This document shows, piece after piece, positions 57,480 to 64,000 of a stretch of 64,000 nucleotides of DNA; positions within the stretch are counted from its first letter, which is position 1, and every line of letters begins with the position of its first letter. Both the position numbers and the translations under genes were made by a program. The DNA comes from DALYDK01 sp031973215. Lineage in GTDB: Bacteria > Patescibacteriota > Saccharimonadia > Saccharimonadales > CAIOMD01. The stretch covers positions 20,970-84,969 of the forward strand of contig DALYDK010000004.1 of assembly GCA_031973215.1 (NCBI GenBank). Reading direction: 5' to 3'. Under the pieces are notes generated by a model that worked only from the letters and a program-made list of their open reading frames with translations, searched no databases and had not been told where the DNA came from.

Positions 57480-58910
57480 ATGGCAAAACAAATAAGTATA
57501 TTTAAGCTAAAGTATTACCTTTTTATATCTTTAATTGTTCTGGCACCTCTGTCTAAATACCCATCCATATCATTGCCATTATTTAATTTTAGTTCATTCA
57601 GAATTGGACTATACCAAATTTTGGCAGTACTTTTTGTTGCGCTATTTTTCTGGAATAAAGACTATTCTTTTATGAAGAAAAATAAGCCGGTTTTAGCGGG
57701 AATATTAATAATGGCTGGCTCATTAATTATTGGCGGTTTTTTTGCTATAGACAAATCTAGGTGGTTACTACTTAGCTCTTCGTTAATAATGCTAATTTTG
57801 CTACTAATTGCCGCTTGGGGTTTTGTTTATAATAACGCTAATTCTGTTAACTATAGAAAGATTTTTAAATATGCGCTAATAAGCGCAATTATCTTCTCCA
57901 TTTTAGCAATATTACAATTTGTTATTAATTCTTTTACAACTGAAGATTTTGGAATCTTGTGCAAAAATTGCACCGGAGCTGTATTTGGTTTTCCAAGAAT
58001 TAATTTATTTGCAGCAGAGCCACAATTTTTAGCAAATAGCCTATTACCATTTTTGTTTATTGCCTTATATTCATTTATTAAAGATAAATCAAAACTGTCT
58101 ATACTTGCATTAATACTTGTTTCTTTGTCTATTGGCTTAACGTTTTCAAGGGGTGCCTTTATTGCGGTAATGTTTGGATTATTATCATTTTGGGTTTTAA
58201 GCTTTAAGAATAAAAAACAGTTATTAATTGGAAGTTTAGTAATTATTGTTTCAATGTTCGCCGCAATAGCAATGCTAATTACATCGGCGTCAATTAAATA
58301 CAAATCAGTAGATAACATAACTTATGACACTGCCAATACTGTTCTTGAGCAGTTATCTCTTGGGGTATTGTCTTTGCCTAAAAAGCAAGAGGCTGTAAGC
58401 CCACAAACAGCACCAAGTGCAGAGCTACAACAAATTCAAAATAATGAACAAGAGACATTTGAATCACCAGGCCTTATTGAAGAATCTTCCAATGAAAGGC
58501 TAGAAGCTGCATCGCTAGCTATAAAGTCTTGGACTAGCAATATTAAAAATGTGCTAATTGGCACCGGGCTCGGAAACTTAGGTCCATATGTAGTAGCAAA
58601 TATTAATAGTTCTGCACCTGCCAATTTAACTGTCTACATATATTATGTATTAATTATTTCCGAGCTAGGTCTGCTAGGAATAGTTGGGTTTTTACTATTA
58701 TTACTAAGTTCTTTAGTAATTTTATTTAGCAAATATAAGTTTAACCAACCAATATTTATGCCTGTTGTTTTTGCAATTATTGTTGCTTTTGCGGTGCAAT
58801 ACATCTTCTTTGGTAGCTATATAAATGTTGTTTACATATGGCTTTGGCTTGGTTTAGCCGCGGCATTCGCTAGTTTGTCGCAAAAACAACTTAGCAATCT
58901 TATCAAATAG
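57480..58910 (+). CDS. O-antigen ligase/polymerase (WaaL/Wzy-like)
   Basis: The 476-aa protein has about 11 membrane helices and a large outside loop (about residues 285-375) before the last helices. The pattern SIGLTFSRGAFIAVMFGLLS and VLIGTGLGNLGPYVVANI is that of PF04932. It joins or polymerises lipid-linked glycans. A TATAAT box (57466-57471) ends 8 bp before the ATG with no RBS. Confidence 0.9.
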   Translation: MAKQISIFKLKYYLFISLIVLAPLSKYPSISLPLFNFSSFRIGLYQILAVLFVALFFWNKDYSFMKKNKPVLAGILIMAGSLIIGGFFAIDKSRWLLLSSSLIMLILLLIAAWGFVYNNANSVNYRKIFKYALISAIIFSILAILQFVINSFTTEDFGILCKNCTGAVFGFPRINLFAAEPQFLANSLLPFLFIALYSFIKDKSKLSILALILVSLSIGLTFSRGAFIAVMFGLLSFWVLSFKNKKQLLIGSLVIIVSMFAAIAMLITSASIKYKSVDNITYDTANTVLEQLSLGVLSLPKKQEAVSPQTAPSAELQQIQNNEQETFESPGLIEESSNERLEAASLAIKSWTSNIKNVLIGTGLGNLGPYVVANINSSAPANLTVYIYYVLIISELGLLGIVGFLLLLLSSLVILFSKYKFNQPIFMPVVFAIIVAFAVQYIFFGSYINVVYIWLWLGLAAAFASLSQKQLSNLIK

Positions 58911-58946
58911 GTTGTATACTAGCCCCTAGGTTAACAGTTTAAAATA

Positions 58947-60377
58947 ATGAAAAATAGTTCTTCACTTGCCTACTCTTTTATACTTTTAGTTGGTGATTTT
59001 GCCGCACTATTAATTGCGTTTGTACTGGCATACATTTTAAGGGTTACTCTAGACAGCAGATCTTTAATTAATCAAATAAGCTCTTCAGACTACCTAAAAT
59101 TGTGGTTAATTTTAATTCCCATTTGGTTAATTATTTTTGCAGTTCTTGGGCTATATCAAAGAAGAGTATATGAATACCGCTGGCGCGAAATGGTCATGTT
59201 GCTAACCGGTAGTGTACTTGGAATAATGACCGTAATTACTGTAGATTTTGCATCTGAAAGGCCAATATTCCCAGCCAGGCTTGTTCCAGTATACGGACTA
59301 ATTTTAGGTTTCTTATTTTTAGTATTAGAAAGAACAATTTTAAGAGCCACCAGAATCAAACTATGGTCAACAGGATTTGGTGTTAACAAAATACTTTTAA
59401 TTGGTGAGGGTAAAACATTAAAAAGCATCATTAAGGGCATAAATAAACCCTCAAGAACCGGCTATAAAATTGTGGCAATAGCAACAGAAAAAACAGATAT
59501 TTCATTCAAGGGCAAAAAGTTTAGTAATTCTGCAGATGCTCTTGCTCAAATTCAAAACTTAGGAGTACACACAATTTTAGTAGCTGGTATTCCAACAAAT
59601 ACAAAAAACGCCGATGAAATACTAGCAGCCGCCCAGGCAAACCATACCGCATTCAAATATATACCTACACACGACGGCATCCTAAACAACAAAATAGAAG
59701 TCGAGCTTTTCCAGGGCCTACCTGTAGTTTCGGTACATCAAACCGCCTTAACTGGCTGGGGTCGAATAATTAAAAGGCTCTTTGATATTTTCGCCAGTTT
59801 AGTAGCACTAGTTATTGCCTCACCTTTCATGCTTATAGTTTGGATATTAATTAAAATATCCAGCCCTGGCCCCGCAATATTTAAGCAAACAAGACTAACT
59901 AGGTTTAATACGTATATTAATATCTATAAATTTAGAACCATGAAGCAAGAATATTCAGGCCTGTCACCAGAAGAAGCCTTTGAGAAAATCGGCAAACCTG
60001 CACTTAGCGAAAAATACAGAAAAAATGGCGACCATTTGCCAGATGACCCCAGAGTAAGTAAAATTGGTAAATTTTTAAGAAAAACCAGCCTAGACGAACT
60101 GCCACAACTAATTAATGTTTTTAAGGGAGATATTAGTCTTGTTGGCCCCAGAGCACTGGTTCCTCAAGAATTAAAAAACTACCCATACAAAAGCCTTATA
60201 TTAAGCGTTAAGTCTGGATTAACAGGACTAGCTCAAATTTCCGGCAGACGCGATATAGACTTCGATGAAAGACGCGCTCTTGACTTATTTTATGTACAAA
60301 ATTGGTCTTTTTGGTTAGATATTAAAATATTATTCCGAACCGTAATAGATGTACTGGGCGGCAGAGGCGCCAAATAA
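58947..60377 (+). CDS. Polyprenyl glycosylphosphotransferase (WbaP/CpsE type)
   Basis: The 476-aa protein has four to five N-terminal helices, a Rossmann-like middle (FGVNKILLIGEGKTLKSIIK) and a C-terminal bacterial sugar transferase domain (RLFDIFASLVALVIASPFML, FKQTRLTRFNTYINIYKFRT, RKTSLDELPQLINVFKGDIS, LVGPRALVPQEL). It moves a sugar-1-phosphate to undecaprenyl phosphate as the first step of exopolysaccharide synthesis. Confidence 0.95.
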   Translation: MKNSSSLAYSFILLVGDFAALLIAFVLAYILRVTLDSRSLINQISSSDYLKLWLILIPIWLIIFAVLGLYQRRVYEYRWREMVMLLTGSVLGIMTVITVDFASERPIFPARLVPVYGLILGFLFLVLERTILRATRIKLWSTGFGVNKILLIGEGKTLKSIIKGINKPSRTGYKIVAIATEKTDISFKGKKFSNSADALAQIQNLGVHTILVAGIPTNTKNADEILAAAQANHTAFKYIPTHDGILNNKIEVELFQGLPVVSVHQTALTGWGRIIKRLFDIFASLVALVIASPFMLIVWILIKISSPGPAIFKQTRLTRFNTYINIYKFRTMKQEYSGLSPEEAFEKIGKPALSEKYRKNGDHLPDDPRVSKIGKFLRKTSLDELPQLINVFKGDISLVGPRALVPQELKNYPYKSLILSVKSGLTGLAQISGRRDIDFDERRALDLFYVQNWSFWLDIKILFRTVIDVLGGRGAK

Positions 60378-60390
60378 AAGTTGTACTTTT

Positions 60391-60768
60391 ATGAATGTAG
60401 AAGATAGAAAAACGAAGATAGAAAGTTTTGAACAATTAACAGTTTGGCAAAATTCTATTGAATTTTGTGTCCTCATTTACAAAAATACAGAGAACTTTCC
60501 CAGTAGTGAACAATTTGGGCTTACAAATCAGCTACGCAGAGCAAGTAGCTCAATATCTGCCAACATTGCAGAAGGTTTTGGCAGAAGAACCAAAAATGAT
60601 AAATTACATTTTTATACTATTGCTTACGGATCATTACTAGAAGTAAAGAGTTTTCTATATCTAGCTCAAAAGTTAGGATATTTAAATGATATAAGCTCAT
60701 TAATATTAAATACTTCAGATTTACAAAAGCTACTAAATGCCTTTATCGCATCGACGAGGAAAATGTGA
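60391..60768 (+). CDS. Four-helix bundle protein (23S rRNA IVP family)
   Basis: The 125-aa protein has the core FEQLTVWQNSIEFCVLIYKN, FGLTNQLRRASSSISANIAE, GFGRRTKNDKLHFYTIAYGS and LLEVKSFLYLAQKLGYL. Members are also found as intervening sequences in 23S rRNA and as free genes, with unknown role. It sits between the sugar transferase (13-bp gap) and the glycosyltransferase (4-bp overlap). The start at 60391 is chosen because the earlier ATG lies in the transferase. Confidence 0.9.
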   Translation: MNVEDRKTKIESFEQLTVWQNSIEFCVLIYKNTENFPSSEQFGLTNQLRRASSSISANIAEGFGRRTKNDKLHFYTIAYGSLLEVKSFLYLAQKLGYLNDISSLILNTSDLQKLLNAFIASTRKM

Positions 60769-61901
60769 AAAGTCAATCTTCAAAATTCAACAATCAAACT
60801 TCATCATCACACCCCAAAGTAGCCATTATTCATGATTGGCTTTATGGTGGTGGAGCAGAAAAAGTAGTTCAGGCTCTGCATGAAATGTATCCTACCGCTC
60901 CTATATACACAAGCTACTGTACGCCGCAGTGGCAAAATAAACTAAATAACAAAGTAGTGACTGGGTATTTAAATAAATGGCCATTTTCTAAACTACGCAA
61001 ATTTATTCCTTTTTTAAGAATATGGTGGTTTCAAAGTTTAGATCTTACAAAGTATGACTTGGTCATATCTAGCTCAGGAGCAGAAGCAAAAGGCGTAAAA
61101 AAATTGAATAAAAACGCCCTACATGTAAATTACTGCCACGCACCTACGCATTATTATTGGTCTAGATACGAAGAATACTTAAAAGAACCGGGCTTTGGTA
61201 TTTTTAACTCCGTTGCCAGGCTTGGTTTAAAACTTTTGGTAGGCCCTTTAAGAAAATGGGACTATAAAGCCGCTCAAAGACCCGACTACATTATTGCCAA
61301 TAGCACCAATATTCAGCAGCAAATAAAAAAATACTATAAAAGAGATTCTGTAGTAATTCACCCACCCGTAAATGTAAAAAATTTTCTACCTAAAAATAAT
61401 TTGCCCAATAAATCTGGCCTTGTAATAACAGGTCGCCAAGTACCCTACAAGCGTGTAGACATAGCCGTTAAAGCTGCCATTGCAGCAAATGAACATATTT
61501 CTGTAATTGGTAACGGACCACTACATAACGAGCTAGTTAAAAATGCCAAAGATAGTCAATATGTAACATTTTATACAAATATGTCAGATACAGATTTAGT
61601 TTCAAGCCTACAAAATGCAAAATTGTTTATTTTCCCCGGTGTCGAAGATTTTGGTATAGCACCAGTAGAGGCCCTAGCAGCAGGCACAGCGGTTATAGCG
61701 TATAAAAAAGGTGGTTCATTAGACTATGTAAATAGTAATAATGGTATATTTGTAGAAAATCAGAGTACCAAAGACTTTGCTCAAGCAATAAAAACTGGCT
61801 TAAATAAAAAATGGAACTATAATGAAATTAGCAAAAGTGCAGATCAGTTTTCTGTAGAAAATTTCAAACAAAATATTACAAACTTTTTAAATTCTATCTA
61901 A
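60765..61901 (+). CDS. Glycosyltransferase family 4-like
   Basis: The 378-aa GT-B enzyme has the N-terminal acceptor domain (KVAIIHDWLYGGGAEKVVQA, NYCHAPTHYYWSRYEEYLKE) and the C-terminal nucleotide domain (VVITGRQVPYKRVDIAVKAA-type, FPGVEDFGIAPVEALAAGTA, E-x7-E). It adds a sugar in the exopolysaccharide pathway. The start is GTG, overlapping the upstream stop (GTGA). Its end overlaps the surface protein gene tail to tail by 15 bp. Confidence 0.93.
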   Translation: MKSQSSKFNNQTSSSHPKVAIIHDWLYGGGAEKVVQALHEMYPTAPIYTSYCTPQWQNKLNNKVVTGYLNKWPFSKLRKFIPFLRIWWFQSLDLTKYDLVISSSGAEAKGVKKLNKNALHVNYCHAPTHYYWSRYEEYLKEPGFGIFNSVARLGLKLLVGPLRKWDYKAAQRPDYIIANSTNIQQQIKKYYKRDSVVIHPPVNVKNFLPKNNLPNKSGLVITGRQVPYKRVDIAVKAAIAANEHISVIGNGPLHNELVKNAKDSQYVTFYTNMSDTDLVSSLQNAKLFIFPGVEDFGIAPVEALAAGTAVIAYKKGGSLDYVNSNNGIFVENQSTKDFAQAIKTGLNKKWNYNEISKSADQFSVENFKQNITNFLNSI

Positions 61902-64000
61902 CTTACTGTTGGCCTTTTTTATTACAAAAAGAAGTAGTGTTACCAAACTAATAAATCCAATCATAAAATAAATAAATCCTGGCAGGTTAGATTTTTTTAC
62001 TATAGAATCACCAAGTACTTCAGACTTCTCATCTTTGGCGCTAGAAGTTTGAGTATTGGCAGAATCAGTCAATACCGTTGCAGAACCGCTAGTGTCATTG
62101 CTAGAAGTAGTGTCAAAATTATTGTTTTCTGAATATCCACCTAGGGCAACTGCACTACTTGGCGCGCTAACACTTGGTGACTGAGCGGCTAAAACAATAG
62201 TTGACTGTACAGACGAATCATTTGGTAGTGTTAATGCTTTTTCACTAATATCACCCAGGTTTTTCGCGGCCAAATAATCTTCCTCTGAAATTACATTATT
62301 AGAAATGTTTTGATCATTTTTATCTTCATTAGCTTCTTGTTTTGGAGGTGGAAAGTTTTTTATTTGCATCCGCGTACTACCCACTTCTTGGCAGTCAATT
62401 AACAGCTTAAATACAACAAAGTCACCTACAACATTATCTGAATCAACTACCAGTTTATTTGTGTCTGTACTATCTAAAGTATTACCCTCATCGTCGTAAA
62501 CTGCGTATAAATGTTGTCCTAAATTATCATTCAACAAACTATATTCATAAATATTACCCTGCAAATTATTATTGCTAATATTTAGATCAATTGTCTTAAT
62601 ATTTAGATTCTGGGCAATAACACTTACTTGCTTGTACATTTTTGCTTTTTGACCGTCCGCAGATTCAACCTCTAGGCCAATAATTCCATTGTAGTCCGCT
62701 CCATATTCGCATATGGCAGTTGGTTGACTGTCTTCTAGCTCATATAGTCCATCATCGTTACAATCCCACCTATATTTAGTAATAAAACTGTTTGGATCAT
62801 AGCTATCGCCGCCATTAACAAATAATTGGCTGCCCTGCTGAAATGTTTCACCAATTACAGCCACTGGCGATGTGTCGAATTCATTGGCAGTTTTATCAAA
62901 CGCAGCTGCTACTCCGGTTAAATCGCTAGTTTGAACAAAACCGTTAGTCAAGCCCACAATTGACTCAAGGTTTTCCTTGGCGTCAAATAACCCTGTTTTA
63001 TTGTCGGGAACAACAACTACATTAGCTACTACCGGGTCAATTGTGTACATTTTTCGTAGTATCTGTTCTTTGCTAACAAAGGTTTTGCCTTGCCTTGCGT
63101 AAATATCTACACCACCAGCAAAAGGCCCTCCAGGATATTTATTTGTATAGACAATATATTGCTTTTGCGCCCCAGGCCTGGCAATGCGCTCCATAACTTC
63201 GTTAGCTTTGTTTAGACCGGCATACATTGGAGTATAATCCCAAGCACTCGTTGCAGGATCGGTAAATATCGACTTGAGATTTTGTTCTAGTTGCCACTGA
63301 ATACTTGTTGTGCCGTAAGTAGTATTCGGCTCCCAGCCCAATGTAGGAGTAGAGCCAAAAATACCAGGGGTTTGGTTAGAATACCTAACAATTCCAACTT
63401 GAGTGTTTTTGTCTTTCAGTAAGCTCTTTGAAATAGCCCCTGCATCTTGCCTGAGTTTTTCTATGCCTTTTTCATTTGATCCAGCACTATCAATTATTAA
63501 AACTATATCGGTATATGGCCTTGTACCATTTTTTCTGTAATACATGTTCATATTGGCTGGGTCAGGATTTTTGTTATATACATCCATTGAACCAATGCTG
63601 CCAACAATTTCATTCATAGACCTAGGCATCCATTTTTCCTGATAATAATTAGAATGCACTGGTTCTATAAACTTTTCACCAATAATCCTACCAATAGGGT
63701 CATTAAAGTTACGGCCAGTACAAATTGTGTCCCCAAAATCGCACCAACTGCCAGCTTTGCCCCTCATATCATCTGGTAAATACTGAACTCTTGCACCTAA
63801 AATTCCGCTAGATAAGCTAAACGCATTACCCCTAACCCACGGGCCTTTTTTATATAAACTAGTATTATCTTTGGTGTTAAATTTTGGGTCACCATAAAGA
63901 GCCGCAAATGCTACTTTTGATCTTTCTAAACTTGTTAAGCGCGGTAAGCTTTCGCCAACAACCTGGGCTCCCTGCGAATATCCGCCCAAAATAATTTTTT
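61887..64000 (-). CDS. Large surface protein: cutinase-like, vWA, PKD-like, anchor (N terminus outside window)
   Basis: The frame is open to the window end. The first visible residues, KIILGGYSQGAQVVGESLPR, are the GYSQG nucleophile elbow of cutinase-type serine hydrolases, so the catalytic Ser is here and the N terminus is missing. A von Willebrand A domain follows (YTDIVLIIDSAGSNEKGIEK), whose metal site reads DSAGS where DxSxS is usual. Then a PKD-like beta domain (VNGGDSYDPNSFITKYRWDC), a low-complexity Ser/Thr region and a C-terminal helix (LPGFIYFMIGFISLVTLLLF) follow. It would be anchored outward; adhesion or lipid hydrolysis is inferred. Confidence 0.85.
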   Translation of the reverse strand, partial: KIILGGYSQGAQVVGESLPRLTSLERSKVAFAALYGDPKFNTKDNTSLYKKGPWVRGNAFSLSSGILGARVQYLPDDMRGKAGSWCDFGDTICTGRNFNDPIGRIIGEKFIEPVHSNYYQEKWMPRSMNEIVGSIGSMDVYNKNPDPANMNMYYRKNGTRPYTDIVLIIDSAGSNEKGIEKLRQDAGAISKSLLKDKNTQVGIVRYSNQTPGIFGSTPTLGWEPNTTYGTTSIQWQLEQNLKSIFTDPATSAWDYTPMYAGLNKANEVMERIARPGAQKQYIVYTNKYPGGPFAGGVDIYARQGKTFVSKEQILRKMYTIDPVVANVVVVPDNKTGLFDAKENLESIVGLTNGFVQTSDLTGVAAAFDKTANEFDTSPVAVIGETFQQGSQLFVNGGDSYDPNSFITKYRWDCNDDGLYELEDSQPTAICEYGADYNGIIGLEVESADGQKAKMYKQVSVIAQNLNIKTIDLNISNNNLQGNIYEYSLLNDNLGQHLYAVYDDEGNTLDSTDTNKLVVDSDNVVGDFVVFKLLIDCQEVGSTRMQIKNFPPPKQEANEDKNDQNISNNVISEEDYLAAKNLGDISEKALTLPNDSSVQSTIVLAAQSPSVSAPSSAVALGGYSENNNFDTTSSNDTSGSATVLTDSANTQTSSAKDEKSEVLGDSIVKKSNLPGFIYFMIGFISLVTLLLFVIKKANSKLDRI

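Noticed and set aside
1..64000. Recoding of TGA as Gly as in Gracilibacteria
   Set aside because: TGA ends ruvA, the DUF1697 gene and others at the expected lengths, and no conserved gene has an internal TGA.

Overview
The window is an AT-rich bacterial chromosome segment with almost no spacing between genes. The gene content points to a reduced-genome Patescibacteria/CPR bacterium, most likely Saccharibacteria (TM7). This is an inference from short housekeeping proteins (HrcA, TilS, a ComEC without its hydrolase domain), an archaeal-type AspRS, standalone lipid/peptidoglycan enzymes, many small membrane proteins and no de novo biosynthetic operons. TGA is used as a stop (e.g. ruvA), so the Gracilibacteria/Absconditabacteria code is excluded. 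No CRISPR array, transposase or phage gene was seen.

Layout. 1-3418 (minus): ruvB (partial), ruvA, ruvC, yebC, comEC. 3457-3622: tRNA-Lys. 3621-6672: membrane protein, DUF192, a RimK/RimB-like pair, a 25-aa micro-ORF and a class I amidotransferase. 6720-11468: a CIRCE-controlled heat-shock operon hrcA-grpE-dnaK-(GNAT)-dnaJ. 11465-18877: Gmk-like protein, bcp, lepA, murJ, ftsH, tilS. 18882-22925: a noncoding/degenerate zone with three CAT-anticodon tRNAs (elongator Met, probable Ile2, initiator), a 26-aa gene with its own promoter and terminator, a membrane-less P-type ATPase relative, and a flavoprotein that has lost its redox cysteines. 22925-31877: nucleotidyltransferase, HxlR/FMN-reductase pair, Dus, ABC exporter, small conserved proteins, MFS, MurC. 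31883-44846: envelope proteins, AspRS, CNNM-like CBS protein, DsbA-like protein, Kef antiporter, a zinc-ribbon protein of unknown function, LytR_C protein and a two-component system. 44913-53773: small stress/metal proteins, polysaccharide deacetylase, a thiol-redox island (glutaredoxin, MsrA, MsrB, DipZ, thioredoxin) and small regulators. 53774-64000: tRNA-Asn, membrane proteins, an exopolysaccharide locus (GtrA, O-antigen ligase, sugar transferase, glycosyltransferase) and a large cutinase/vWA surface protein cut by the window end.

The most unusual signal is noncoding. Three tRNA-associated elements (21836-22010, 22711-22883, 48288-48493) share one layout: a terminator after a tRNA or tRNA remnant, a structured stretch containing the T-loop motif GGTTCG, 20-21 nt later a small stem with a CTTG loop whose bases differ compensatorily between two copies, and 37-47 nt later a second copy of a tRNA 3' end with CCA. 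Further themes are likely leaderless initiation for at least ten genes, several micro-ORFs outside normal gene-length limits, and three enzyme homologues (Gmk-like, P-type ATPase-like, MerA/Lpd-like) whose catalytic residues are altered.
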